A DNA stretch of 64,000 nucleotides from Clostridium_I sp047718555 (GCF_047718555.1 NZ_JBDNRK010000015.1:17889-81888), one strand, 5' to 3'. Shown: positions 53,812-63,723, counted from the stretch's first letter. Made by a program: numbers and translations. Notes: generated from the letters alone by a model not told the origin.

Positions 53812-54369
53812 TTAGAAACTTATTTTACTTTCAGTTAAAGTTTTCCATTTTTTATCTTTATCTGAGAATGTTAATTCTTCAATACCTTCTGTTGGCCACT
53901 CTATTCCTACTTCCGGATCATTCCAAGCAATTCCACCTTCAAATTCTGGATGATATAAATCTGTACATTTATAAACAAACTCAGCCTCATCAGAAAGAAC
54001 TAAAAATCCATGAGCAAAACCTTCTGGAATATAAAATTGTTTTTTATTTTCATCACTGAGTTTTACTCCAACCCACTTACCATAAGTTTTAGAATTTTTT
54101 CTCAAATCTACTGCTACGTCAAATACTTGGCCTTTTATCACTCTAACTAATTTTCCCTGAGAGTGTTGTGTCTGAAAATGTAATCCTCTTAAAACACCTT
54201 TTTTAGATTTAGACTGATTATCCTGAACAAATGTCATGTCTAAGCCGGCTTCCTTAAATTCATCTGCATTGTAAGTTTCCATAAAATATCCTCTGTTATC
54301 TCCAAATACTTGAGGCCCTATTATGTATACTCCTTCAATTTCTGTTTTCTGAAAATCAAATTTTCCCAC
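53812..54369 (-). CDS. rfbC: dTDP-4-dehydrorhamnose 3,5-epimerase
   Basis: 185 residues, RmlC cupin. GPQVFGDNRGYFMETYN, the active-site His in LRGLHFQTQHSQGKLVRV, and FYIPEGFAHGFLVLSDEAEF are diagnostic. Third enzyme of dTDP-L-rhamnose synthesis. GTG at 54369 sits 6 bases after AAGGGGTG; the longer GTG at 54378 overlaps that site. It follows rfbB closely. Confidence 0.96.
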   Translation of the reverse strand: MGKFDFQKTEIEGVYIIGPQVFGDNRGYFMETYNADEFKEAGLDMTFVQDNQSKSKKGVLRGLHFQTQHSQGKLVRVIKGQVFDVAVDLRKNSKTYGKWVGVKLSDENKKQFYIPEGFAHGFLVLSDEAEFVYKCTDLYHPEFEGGIAWNDPEVGIEWPTEGIEELTFSDKDKKWKTLTESKISF

Positions 54370-54381
54370 TGAAATCACCCC

Positions 54382-55437
54382 TTAGTTATTTCCATACATT
54401 TTTTCATAGTAGTTTTGGTATTGGCCTGATGTTATATTATCCATCCATTGTTTGTTATCTAAATACCATTTAATTGTCTTCTTAATTCCGACTTCAAAGG
54501 TAGTTTCCGGTTCCCAACCCAATTCTTCTTTAATTTTAGTTGGATCTATGCCATATCTTCTATCATGACCTTTTCTATCTTCTACATATTTTATTAAATT
54601 TTCTGTTACAGTACTATCTATATTATTGCCAACATATTCTATTATAGTCTTTACAATGTAGATATTTGTTCTTTCATTATGTCCACCTACATTGTATACT
54701 TCTCCAAGTCTTCCATTGTTTATTACCATATCAATTGCCTTACAGTGATCTTCTACATACAGCCAATCTCTGATATTTAAACCGTCACCATAAATAGGCA
54801 AATCCCTCTTAGCCAAACAATTATTTACTATAAGTGGAATCAATTTTTCTGGAAATTGATAAGGCCCATAATTATTTGAACATCTTGTTATATTTATTGG
54901 CATCTTAAAGGTATCATGGTATGCCTTAACCATTAAATCTGCACCAGCTTTACTAGAAGAGTAGGGGCTATGTGAATCTAAAGGAGTAGTCTCTGTAAAA
55001 TAACCAGTTTCCCCTAGAGATCCGTACACTTCATCAGTGGATACCTGAAGATATTTTTTACCTGCTTTAAATCCATTTTCAGTTTCCCAACATTGTTTGG
55101 CAATATTTAAAAGATTAACTGTACCCAATACATTAGTTTTAGCAAAGAGTTCAGGTTCCCTTATGCTCCTGTCTACATGGGATTCAGCCGCAAAATTAAC
55201 TACATAATCTATATCATTTTCTTTAAATATATTCTCAATAATTTCTTTATCACAGATATCCCCCTGTACAAAAATATAATTAGGGTTATTCTCTACCTCT
55301 TTTAAATTTTCTAAATTACCAGCATATGTAAGCTTATCTATATTAATTAATTTTATATCATTATATTTATTCAGCATATAGTGTACAAAATTTGAACCAA
55401 TAAAACCAGCTCCACCAGTTACTAAATATGTTTTCAT
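54382..55437 (-). CDS. rfbB: dTDP-glucose 4,6-dehydratase
   Basis: 351 residues, extended SDR. NAD motif VTGGAGFIGSNFVHYML, AAESHVDRSI, VSTDEVYGSLGE, catalytic YSSSKAGADLMVKAYH, and RCSNNYGPYQFPEKLIPL. It converts dTDP-glucose to the 4-keto-6-deoxy sugar. Ribosome-binding site GGGGGCAGG. Second gene of the rfbABC unit. Confidence 0.98.
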   Translation of the reverse strand: MKTYLVTGGAGFIGSNFVHYMLNKYNDIKLINIDKLTYAGNLENLKEVENNPNYIFVQGDICDKEIIENIFKENDIDYVVNFAAESHVDRSIREPELFAKTNVLGTVNLLNIAKQCWETENGFKAGKKYLQVSTDEVYGSLGETGYFTETTPLDSHSPYSSSKAGADLMVKAYHDTFKMPINITRCSNNYGPYQFPEKLIPLIVNNCLAKRDLPIYGDGLNIRDWLYVEDHCKAIDMVINNGRLGEVYNVGGHNERTNIYIVKTIIEYVGNNIDSTVTENLIKYVEDRKGHDRRYGIDPTKIKEELGWEPETTFEVGIKKTIKWYLDNKQWMDNITSGQYQNYYEKMYGNN

Positions 55438-55451
55438 TTTCCTGCCCCCTA

Positions 55452-56321
55452 CTATTTATCTTCAATTAAAGAAATTAAATATTTGCCATAGTCTGTCTTC
55501 ATTAATGGCTCTGCTAATTTTCTCACTTGATCCTTATTAATAAATTTGTTTCTATATGCAATTTCTTCTATGCAGGCTACAAAAAGTCCCTGTCTTGTCT
55601 GTATTGCTTCTACAAAATTTGCTGCATCTAAAAGCCCTCTGTGGGTACCTGTATCAAGCCAAGCCATTCCTCTTCCGAATAGTTCTACTTTTAAAGTACC
55701 TCTTCTTAAATACTCATTATTAACAGCGGTTATTTCAATTTCTCCTCTAGCAGAAGGTTTTACACTCTTAGCTATCTCAACTACATCATTATCATAGAAA
55801 TATAATCCTGGTACTGCATAATTTGACTTAGGCTTTTCAGGTTTTTCCTCTATAGAAATAACGTTATTATTCTCATCAAATTCTACTACACCAAAGGCTT
55901 TTGGATTACTTACATGATATCCAAATATAGTAGCCCCACTTTCTCTTGCTGCAGCTCTCTTTAACCTTTCTGTAAATCCATAACCATAAAAAATGTTATC
56001 TCCTAAAACTAATGCTACTCTGTCATTTCCTATGAATTTCTCACCTACAATAAATGCATCTGCAAGTCCTCTAGGTTCATCCTGAACAGCATAACTTAAA
56101 TTTAATCCAAGCTGACTACCATCTCCAAGTAATTCCTTAAAGCTTCCAATATCTCTTGGAGTTGAAATTATAAGTATTTCTGTTATTTCAGCTAACATTA
56201 ATACAGATAATGGATAATATATCATTGGTTTATCATAAATAGGAAGTACCTGCTTTGATACTGCCTTTGTTATTGGATATAATCTAGTACCAGAGCCTCC
56301 TGCCAGTATAATTCCCTTCAT
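55452..56321 (-). CDS. rfbA: Glucose-1-phosphate thymidylyltransferase
   Basis: 289 residues, RmlA. The nucleotidyltransferase signature is GIILAGGSGTRLYPITKAVS, with KQVLPIYDKPMIYYPLSVLM, LGDNIFYG and GMAWLDTGTHRGLLDAANF. It makes dTDP-glucose from dTTP and glucose 1-phosphate, which the phosphoglucomutase at 62 kb can supply. AAGGAGGA site. First gene of the rhamnose operon; its promoter must lie in 56322-56460. Confidence 0.98.
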   Translation of the reverse strand: MKGIILAGGSGTRLYPITKAVSKQVLPIYDKPMIYYPLSVLMLAEITEILIISTPRDIGSFKELLGDGSQLGLNLSYAVQDEPRGLADAFIVGEKFIGNDRVALVLGDNIFYGYGFTERLKRAAARESGATIFGYHVSNPKAFGVVEFDENNNVISIEEKPEKPKSNYAVPGLYFYDNDVVEIAKSVKPSARGEIEITAVNNEYLRRGTLKVELFGRGMAWLDTGTHRGLLDAANFVEAIQTRQGLFVACIEEIAYRNKFINKDQVRKLAEPLMKTDYGKYLISLIEDK

Positions 56322-56460
56322 TATGTAAATTCCTCCTTACTTGCGTAACAAATGTTAAAACAAACAAATTTATTATACAACAAAGCAAAATATTTGTCTA
56401 TTTTTAAAATAAAGTATGCATTAATATTTATAGATATTTAAAAATTTACTCTATACGATC

Positions 56461-56580
56461 ACATAAAAATAAGATGAATTTATACAATAAATTCATCTTA
56501 TTTTTATGTATAGAATAAAAACTATTAATTAATCAATAGCTAGATTGATTAATGCATCACATTAATAGTAATTTTTATTC
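56461..56580 (-). terminator. Two consecutive hairpins ending the glucosaminidase gene
   Basis: Reading minus, a first stem (arms 56580-56561 and 56530-56513; GAATAAAAA...TTTTTATTC) starts 9 bases after the stop. A second, near-perfect ~21-pair stem follows (56509-56461; ACATAAAAATAAGATGAATT and complement). Two stacked terminators insulate the hydrolase gene from rfbA. Confidence 0.75.
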
Positions 56581-56588
56581 CAGAATAA

Positions 56589-59078
56589 TTATTTATATTG
56601 TGGTATATCGAATTTTAAGGATGGATTTCCCACCATGTCTGTAAGTTTTTTAATATTATAAACCTGATTGTATGCCCAACGAACATCGGTAGCATATTGG
56701 TGATTTCCCGGTGAAGCTGGATTCCATCTCATTTTATATAGTGTATTTTGTCCATATTTACTATTATTTATAAAATCACCAGATATCCATTGTGCTCCTC
56801 CATAAATTGCCTGATCTACACTAAACCATCCTTTGTTATATGCATAAACTGAGCCATAATAATTTGCATTTGAATCATAAGCACCTATTCCAAAAAGATT
56901 ATATACTGTTTGTCCATTAACATCTATGCCTGTAGCTAATCTGGAATATCCATTGCCAGTTTCCAGTAATGCATGTGAAACAAGATATATTGGATTTATA
57001 TTGCTTTGCTGAGCAGCTGCAAGAAATTGTGATCCTTTTCCATCTAATACACCTTTTCCTGCAAGTATTTTATTTAAATCATCCGCAGTAACACCTTGCA
57101 TATAGTCAAGTCTTAAAAATTGATAAACTCCATAACTATCCATAAAATTCATTGGATCTAAATAATATTGAACAGTATTTCTATCTGCATTTACCCAATC
57201 ATTACCTGATTCCATAACAGGCTGCCCATAATTAATTTGAGTGTTTACCATATCTGAAAGTGATACATTATAATTTGTAGTAAACTGATTATTGGATGAA
57301 AATTTATATATCCTATTGCTTTGCTGAACTGCTACTCCATCATTACCAATACTTTTTACTGTTATGGTATGCACACCATCTGAAATTGATGATAAATTAA
57401 AGGCGTAATTAAAGCCACCATTACTTCCTCCTGTATATCCTGGATATACATTATTTACATCATTTCTTACTCCTCCTGTAGTTGCATTCCCTTTATATAC
57501 ACCATCAATATATACTTGTACTTGGTTTACACCAAAAGCATCTAACGACCAGCCACCTATATTTATAGTGCTATTTTCATTTTTTACAAACATATTATTT
57601 GTTGGTGTGTCTATGCATATTAATGATGATAAAGCTTGTCCATTGTTAGACAATTTGTATATTTGCGTATTCTTTTCTAATGTGCCTCCATCATTTCCTA
57701 TACTTTTTACTGTTATAGTATGCACACCAGCTGTAAATGATGACATGTCAAGAATATAATTAAAGCCACCATTACTTCCTCCTGTATATCCTGGATATAC
57801 ATTATTTACATCATTTCTTACTCCTCCTGTAGTTGCATTCCCTTTATATACACCATCAACATATACCTGTACCTCTTTTACTCCATAGGCATTTAATGAC
57901 CAACCGCCCACATTAAATTGATTATCTTTTATAGATGAGTAAACACTTGGAACATCAATAGACATTAATGAGGGAGAGGTTAATTTGTTTATTGTGACAT
58001 CCTTCTGTGTAACAGTTCCGCTTTTCCCCAAACTCTTTACACTTACGGTGTGATTACCATCTGAAACATCCAATAAATTTAAAGTATAGTTATAGCCACT
58101 ATTTGTCCCACTAACATAGGATGGAAATACTCTATTTACATCTGGCCTTGGTACTCCTACAGATGCATCACCTTTATACACATTATCCAAATAGATCTGT
58201 ACTTTGTCTATTCCACTTGCATCCAGTGACCATCCACCTATATTTATAGATTTTTTATTTTTGATAGTAGAATTATTAGATGGTGTATCTACAGATGCTA
58301 GCGAAGGAAGTGGTGTTTTATTAATTTGAACATTTTTTTGTATACTTTTGCCACTTTTACCTATACTTTTTACCACTACAGTATGTATCCCATTTGAAAT
58401 ATTCGATAAATCTAAAGCATAATTATAGCCACTATTTGCGCCTTCCGAATATCCTGGAAATACTTTATTTACATCTGGTCTTGTAGCCCCTATATTTGCG
58501 TCTCCCCTGTATACATTGTCTAAATAAACCTGTACTTTATCTATTCCAGTTGAATCTAATGACCAACCACCTACATTTATATAATTTTGATTAACATTAG
58601 AATTATTTTGTGGAGTATCTATGTTCATCAATGGTGAAAGTATAGTATCATTAATCTGAACATTTTTCTGTGTTATTGTTCCATTCTTACCTATACTCTT
58701 TACTGTTATGGTGTGTTTGTTATTTGGTGCACCTGATAAATTCAAAACATAGCTGTATCCACTAGTTGTTCCGCCTGTATATCCTGGAAGTGCATTATTT
58801 ACATCTGGTCTGGAGATTCCTATATTTGCATCTCCTTTATACACACTATCCAAATATATTTGTACTTTGTTTATTCCACTTTGATCTAATGACCATCCTG
58901 CTACATCTATCTGGTTTTGACTAGTACTGGAATTATTTTGTGGTATATCTATCCATACTAATGAAGGTAACTGACTTGCATAAACTTTAGGCGTCTTGTA
59001 AAGATTTAACATCGAAAATACAATGGTCAATGCAACCAATATAAAAATATGCTTTCTTATATGTCTTACAAAACTCAC
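56589..59078 (-). CDS. Secreted endo-beta-N-acetylglucosaminidase with five Ig-like repeats
   Basis: 829 residues from the GTG at 59078, which has AAAGGAGGTG upstream; a longer reading frame lacks a site. The signal peptide (HIFILVALTIVFSMLNLY) ends near VYAS. Five repeats of ~95 residues follow, each with (V/I)GGWSLDxxG, VQ(V/I)YxDxVYKG, RxDVNxVxPGY and HTxxVKSIG. The C-terminal ~180 residues are a LytD/glucosaminidase domain (FLAAAQQSNINPIYLVSHAL, LETGNGYSRLATGI, VYNLFGIGAYDSN). It cleaves peptidoglycan glycan strands. Repeats 4 and 5 share about 99 identical bases. The same repeat type occurs in the gene at 37.6 kb. Confidence 0.92.
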   Translation of the reverse strand: MSFVRHIRKHIFILVALTIVFSMLNLYKTPKVYASQLPSLVWIDIPQNNSSTSQNQIDVAGWSLDQSGINKVQIYLDSVYKGDANIGISRPDVNNALPGYTGGTTSGYSYVLNLSGAPNNKHTITVKSIGKNGTITQKNVQINDTILSPLMNIDTPQNNSNVNQNYINVGGWSLDSTGIDKVQVYLDNVYRGDANIGATRPDVNKVFPGYSEGANSGYNYALDLSNISNGIHTVVVKSIGKSGKSIQKNVQINKTPLPSLASVDTPSNNSTIKNKKSINIGGWSLDASGIDKVQIYLDNVYKGDASVGVPRPDVNRVFPSYVSGTNSGYNYTLNLLDVSDGNHTVSVKSLGKSGTVTQKDVTINKLTSPSLMSIDVPSVYSSIKDNQFNVGGWSLNAYGVKEVQVYVDGVYKGNATTGGVRNDVNNVYPGYTGGSNGGFNYILDMSSFTAGVHTITVKSIGNDGGTLEKNTQIYKLSNNGQALSSLICIDTPTNNMFVKNENSTINIGGWSLDAFGVNQVQVYIDGVYKGNATTGGVRNDVNNVYPGYTGGSNGGFNYAFNLSSISDGVHTITVKSIGNDGVAVQQSNRIYKFSSNNQFTTNYNVSLSDMVNTQINYGQPVMESGNDWVNADRNTVQYYLDPMNFMDSYGVYQFLRLDYMQGVTADDLNKILAGKGVLDGKGSQFLAAAQQSNINPIYLVSHALLETGNGYSRLATGIDVNGQTVYNLFGIGAYDSNANYYGSVYAYNKGWFSVDQAIYGGAQWISGDFINNSKYGQNTLYKMRWNPASPGNHQYATDVRWAYNQVYNIKKLTDMVGNPSLKFDIPQYK

Positions 59079-59248
59079 TTTTTCACCTCCTTTCAATATA
59101 TTATTCGTATTTTTATGTAAAAATTTTATAGCCCGATTACAATAAATAAGACAATAAAATTTTACTAACACTTTATCTGTATAATAAATGTCACAAATAT
59201 TTTTTATGCAATTTACTTCTATATACAGATAAGAAGATGAAAATAATT

Positions 59249-60154
59249 TTATTTAATCATATTCCTATCATATAAATCCTTAAAAACAGGATTATCCCTT
59301 AAAGTCAATAAATATTTTACAAAAGGCTCTTTAAGTTCATCTCTCTTTAATGCAAATTCAACTGTAGCCTTTAAGAATCCCAATTTGTCTCCTACATCAT
59401 ATCTTTTTCCTTCAAAGGTATATGCATACATAGCTTCTGAGTGCATAAGAATTTTCAAAGCATCTGTAAGTTGAATTTCTCCACCTTTCCCAGGCTTTGT
59501 CTTACTTAATATATCAAAAATTTGTGGTGTAATAATATACCTCCCCAATATTGCTATATCTGTAGGTGCTTCTTCAGTTTTTGGTTTTTCTATTAAATTT
59601 TTAACCTTGTAAACTGAATTTTCTATATGCATGGCATCAACAATTCCGTATTTTGATACATCTTTATGAGCTACTTGTTGTACTCCAAGAATTGTAGTTT
59701 TATACTCATCATAACAATCCATAAGCTGCTTTAAACATGGAACTTTACTGTCAACTACATCATCGCCCAGCATAACAGCAAAGGGCTCATTTCCAACAAA
59801 AGTTTTTGCACAATTAATAGCGTGCCCTAGGCCTTTAGGTTCTTTTTGTCTTATGTAGTAAATATTTGCCATATTGGATATGTCTTTTACTATACTTAGA
59901 AGTTCATCTTTACCATGACTTTCTAGCTCTTTTTCAAGTTCTACAGATTTATCAAAATGATCTTCTATGGCTCTTTTATTCCTGCCTGTTATTATAAGGA
60001 TTTCTTCTATACCAGAAGCAACGGCTTCTTCAATTATATATTGTATAGTTGGCTTATCCACTATTGGAAGCATCTCTTTAGGCTGTGCCTTTGTTGCAGG
60101 CAAAAACCTTGTTCCCAGTCCTGCGGCTGGTATTATGGCTTTTTTTACTTTCAT
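59249..60154 (-). CDS. galU: UTP-glucose-1-phosphate uridylyltransferase
   Basis: 301 residues. AIIPAAGLGTRFLPATKAQP, KEMLPIVDKPTIQYIIEEAV, VMLGDDVVD and GKRYDVGDKLGFLKATVEFA are GalU signatures. It makes UDP-glucose for wall glycans and for CsbB-type donors. AAGGAGAG site. With pgm at 62 kb it gives glucose-6-P to glucose-1-P to UDP-glucose. Confidence 0.97.
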   Translation of the reverse strand: MKVKKAIIPAAGLGTRFLPATKAQPKEMLPIVDKPTIQYIIEEAVASGIEEILIITGRNKRAIEDHFDKSVELEKELESHGKDELLSIVKDISNMANIYYIRQKEPKGLGHAINCAKTFVGNEPFAVMLGDDVVDSKVPCLKQLMDCYDEYKTTILGVQQVAHKDVSKYGIVDAMHIENSVYKVKNLIEKPKTEEAPTDIAILGRYIITPQIFDILSKTKPGKGGEIQLTDALKILMHSEAMYAYTFEGKRYDVGDKLGFLKATVEFALKRDELKEPFVKYLLTLRDNPVFKDLYDRNMIK

Positions 60155-60558
60155 AAAATCTCTCCTTCACACCTTTACATTTTTCAATTAATAATTATTC
60201 ATTATATTAGTCTATTTTACAGTATACTATATTAATAGAAATTTCATGAACATTTAATCAGAATTTGTCTTCTTATCTAATGGTAAATATATCTACCATT
60301 TAGCTTTATTATTTTCTATTTTTACATATACCCCTAATACTTATTATATATTGCATTTATATACTTTACAATTACAAGATAATTTAATTTTAATTCCACA
60401 CCATACAATATTTCATTATTACTATGAATTTTAATATTACGTGAATCATTTCAACCTTATATTCATTAAAGGATTTTTATAATCATTGATATTTCTTCAT
60501 TTAAAATAAAATTAAGTATTGCAAAGAATTTTCATTATTCTAAAATAGACTATTAAGC
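60155..60558. other. AT-rich spacer between the TPR gene and galU
   Basis: 404 bases without a credible ORF. It contains the galU promoter side and a small hairpin (AATGGTA / TACCATT, about 60279-60302). I see no riboswitch, RNA gene or repeat. Confidence 0.5.
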
Positions 60559-61632
60559 TTATTCCCCTAAAATCTTGCTCAATTGAAGTACTATTTCATC
60601 TTCAGGATTAATCTTCTTAGCAATATCATAATGTAATTTTGCCTGCTTAGTATCACCATTATTAAGATAACACATTATAAGATTAGTACATACTTCTATA
60701 GATTTTGTGGCTTCAAAGGCTTTCCTCAAGTATTTTATAGCGATATCATAATTATTAAGAGCTGCATAGTTTATTCCCAGCTCATTTATAACTTCAACTA
60801 TACTGCTGTCAATGGCTACAGACTCATTTAAATAATAAATAGCTTTCTCATAGTTACCAAGAACTCTATATGCCACGGCTATGTTAAAATTTAATACAGC
60901 ATCATTAGAAAATTCATCTAACAGAGGTATAAGATGCATTAATGCTTCTTTTGGTTTATCATATACTAATGCTTTTCCTTTATCATACTGCCTTATATTA
61001 GAAAGTATATGTTTTAGTTCCAAAACATTCTTAGAATTATCCTTGCTTTTTTCTATATAGGTATTAATATAAAACCAAGCATCCTCATATTTTTCTTGTT
61101 CATAATATATTAGTGCTTTGTTAAAATAAGCTTTATAGTATCCCTGAAGTTTTTCTGCCTTATCTAATATAGCTAGTTCTTCTTGCTGAAAGTTCTTATC
61201 AATTTTTCTAAGTTCTTCTAAAATCATAATTATCTTATCATAGTTTTCTACATTCTTTTCAATTATCAAAAGTCCTTTAAGCAGTATATAAGCATCCTCA
61301 TAAGAGCTTTTTTTCACTTCTTCAAAGACAATACCCTTTATATATTGAACAGCTTCTTCTTTATTTGCATTCAATATGTCAATATATATATGGTTAAATT
61401 TGAAATTTTCATCTCCACCGAGTACATAGAACATTCCCTCAATAAAAAATGAAACAGGTATTTTTTCAAATTTTTCATTATTTTTAACCTTATCTGCTAC
61501 TCTCAGAGGCCTAACAGGTAAATATAAATTTTCATTTACTTCTATTTTAAATATCTTTGGAATACTTTCTCTTTTAAATTCCAAAAAAATAAGTTTAGAT
61601 ACTTTTTCTGTAAAATTAAGTTTTGTTTCCAT
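60559..61632 (-). CDS. Tetratricopeptide-repeat protein
   Basis: About 357 residues. The C-terminal half holds TPR units (NFNIAVAYRVLGNYEKAIYY; INELGINYAALNNYDIAIKY; CTNLIMCYLNNGDTKQAKLH), and an earlier one is KAYFNKALIYYEQEKYEDAW. TPRs bind partner proteins; the partner is unknown. The N-terminal ~110 residues are a separate domain I do not recognise. ATG 61632 follows GGTGA; an ATG 15 bases earlier lacks a site. Element R4 ends 30 bases upstream, so it would be in this gene's leader. Confidence 0.85.
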   Translation of the reverse strand: METKLNFTEKVSKLIFLEFKRESIPKIFKIEVNENLYLPVRPLRVADKVKNNEKFEKIPVSFFIEGMFYVLGGDENFKFNHIYIDILNANKEEAVQYIKGIVFEEVKKSSYEDAYILLKGLLIIEKNVENYDKIIMILEELRKIDKNFQQEELAILDKAEKLQGYYKAYFNKALIYYEQEKYEDAWFYINTYIEKSKDNSKNVLELKHILSNIRQYDKGKALVYDKPKEALMHLIPLLDEFSNDAVLNFNIAVAYRVLGNYEKAIYYLNESVAIDSSIVEVINELGINYAALNNYDIAIKYLRKAFEATKSIEVCTNLIMCYLNNGDTKQAKLHYDIAKKINPEDEIVLQLSKILGE

Positions 61633-61661
61633 ACTTTCACCGTCCATTAAGATAATTAGGC

Positions 61662-61784
61662 ATAAACAGAGTCCTTAGTATCGGTATTTATGATACTTAG
61701 GAATCGTTATCCAGGGACGTATCCACTCTTTACTCACACTTTGAAACAGATGGGAGTATTAGAGTGGATAGTCATCGGATAAAA
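61662..61784 (-). repeat. Structured dispersed element R, copy R4 (minimal form)
   Basis: The shortest and cleanest copy, about 123 bases. TTATCC...GGATAA closes it; inside, TCCACTCT pairs perfectly with AGAGTGGA and TACTC with GAGTA. The 3' hairpin is CCTAAGTATC / GATACTAAGG, followed by ACTCTGTTTAT. It lies in the 5' leader of the TPR gene. No insertion module. Confidence 0.8.
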
Positions 61785-61842
61785 AATTACTACATTAAAG
61801 ATGCCTTATATAAATTATTATATTAAAACTCAAAGAAAATTT

Positions 61843-61874
61843 AAAGTGGAAGATATCTTTGTATCCTCCACTTT
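61843..61874 (-). terminator. Terminator after phosphoglucomutase
   Basis: Minus-strand AAAGTGGAGGATA pairs with TATCTTCCACTTT with one mismatch, followed by AAATTTTCTTT. It is 115 bases past the pgm stop. Confidence 0.65.
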
Positions 61875-61989
61875 ATATACTATCACTACATAATGTTCAA
61901 TTATACTAATGATTCAAAACAACAATAATTTCTTTACCAATTTAGCTTAAAAAATTCCACATAATTTATTTGCTAAATTTAGATTAGTG

Positions 61990-63723
61990 TTAGTTATTAC
62001 ATGCCTTATTTATTATTTCCATAACAGCCTTATTAAAGTCATCTGATTTCCTGTCAGCATCAGAAAGATCCTCGCCAACTACAGCCATATATACTTTCAT
62101 CTTTGGTTCTGTTCCTGATGGTCTTACAACAAACCAAGATCCATCTTCTAATATAAATTTAAGTACATTAGACTTTGGAAGTTTTATATCACTTTGTGAA
62201 TCATTTATTATATCCTTTTCTATACTTAATTTATAATCAAAACTCTTTACTATTTTTACTCCTGCCACATTATTTTCCATAGAATGTCTTAAATTTTCTA
62301 AGGCTTTTTGAATCTTTTCCTGGCCTTCTTTACCTTTTAGCTCTAAAGATACTAAACTTTCTTTATAAAAACCATATTTTTTATAAAGATCTATTAATGC
62401 ATCATACAAACTTAAACCTTTATTTTTATAATATAATACCATTTCACATATTAAAGTAGCTCCTATTACTGCATCCTTATCTCTTACAAAGGTTCCAGCA
62501 AGGCATCCATAACTTTCTTCAAATCCAAACAAGTATGTATTTGATCCAGTTTTTTCAAATTCTTTTATCTTTTCTCCTATATATTTAAAGCCAGTAAGCA
62601 CGTCTATAAGTTCCACATTAAAATCTTCAGTGATTTTTCTTGTCATTTCAGAAGTAACTATAGTTTTTATAACTGTTCCATTTTCAGGTAATTTGTTAAG
62701 TTCCTTTAGAGATGAAACAATATAATGTGTTAAAAGTACACCTGTTTGATTACCAGTTAGTACTCTATATTCTCCCTCTTTATCCTTTACTACTACCCCA
62801 ATTCTATCACAATCAGGATCAGTACCAAAAATTACGTCAGGATTTACTTCTTTCGCTAATTTTAATGCTAGTTCAAATACTGAAGGCTGCTCTGGATTTG
62901 GATAAGAAGCAGTTGGAAAATTACCATTAGGCAATTCCTGCTCTTTTACTACAAATACATTGTCATATCCTAGTTCACTAAGTACTCTTCTTACAGGTAT
63001 ATTTCCAGAACCATGGATAGGGGTATATATTATTTTTAAATCTTTAGCACTATTTCTTACTAATTCTTCTCTTATAGTAAGAGCTTTGACTTTATCAATG
63101 TAAGTTTTATCTACTTCTTCACCGATTATATTTAAAAGTTTAGCCTCTTTTGCCTTTTCTAAATCTATAGTTTTTACATTTTTAAATTCATTTATGGCAG
63201 TAATGCAATCTAATATTTCTTTTGCTGCTTTATCAGTTACCTGACCACCATCTTCATCATAAACCTTGTAACCGTTATACTGCTTTGGATTATGGGAGGC
63301 TGTTACAACTATCCCTGCCTTGCTTTTTAAATGTCTAACCGTATAAGAAAGTACTGGAGTTGGTCTTAAGGATTCAAATAGATTTACTATAATTCCATTA
63401 GCACATAAAACCGATGCCGCTCTTTCAGAAAATTCCTTTGACATATTTCTTGAATCATAAGCTATACTTACAGAAATTTCTCCTGTATAATTTTTATTCA
63501 AATAATCTGCAAGTCCCTGAGTTGCTTTACCTATAGTATATATATTCATTCTGTTACTTCCTGCAGCTATAACTCCTCTAAGTCCTCCTGTACCGAATTC
63601 TAATTCTCTATAAAACCTGTCCTCTATTTCTTTTTCATCTTTTATACCTGTCAATTCTTCTTTAGTGTTTTCATCAATATACTCAGATTTTAACCAGTGC
63701 TCATAATTTTCTTTAAATGTCAT
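61990..63723 (-). CDS. Phosphoglucomutase/phosphomannomutase (PgcA-type)
   Basis: 577 residues, alpha-D-phosphohexomutase family. The phosphoserine loop is GIVVTASHNPKQYNGYKVYD, the metal site GTDPDCDRIGVVV, the sugar loop FGFEESYGCLAG and the phosphate site VRPSGTEPKMKVY. It interconverts glucose 6-phosphate and glucose 1-phosphate (perhaps also mannose), feeding GalU and RfbA. Start 63723 has AGGAGG seven bases upstream. Confidence 0.95.
   Translation of the reverse strand: MTFKENYEHWLKSEYIDENTKEELTGIKDEKEIEDRFYRELEFGTGGLRGVIAAGSNRMNIYTIGKATQGLADYLNKNYTGEISVSIAYDSRNMSKEFSERAASVLCANGIIVNLFESLRPTPVLSYTVRHLKSKAGIVVTASHNPKQYNGYKVYDEDGGQVTDKAAKEILDCITAINEFKNVKTIDLEKAKEAKLLNIIGEEVDKTYIDKVKALTIREELVRNSAKDLKIIYTPIHGSGNIPVRRVLSELGYDNVFVVKEQELPNGNFPTASYPNPEQPSVFELALKLAKEVNPDVIFGTDPDCDRIGVVVKDKEGEYRVLTGNQTGVLLTHYIVSSLKELNKLPENGTVIKTIVTSEMTRKITEDFNVELIDVLTGFKYIGEKIKEFEKTGSNTYLFGFEESYGCLAGTFVRDKDAVIGATLICEMVLYYKNKGLSLYDALIDLYKKYGFYKESLVSLELKGKEGQEKIQKALENLRHSMENNVAGVKIVKSFDYKLSIEKDIINDSQSDIKLPKSNVLKFILEDGSWFVVRPSGTEPKMKVYMAVVGEDLSDADRKSDDFNKAVMEIINKACNN

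Noticed and set aside
53868..54059. 63-codon plus-strand ORF
   Set aside because: It lies opposite rfbC, whose motifs are fully intact; no start signal.
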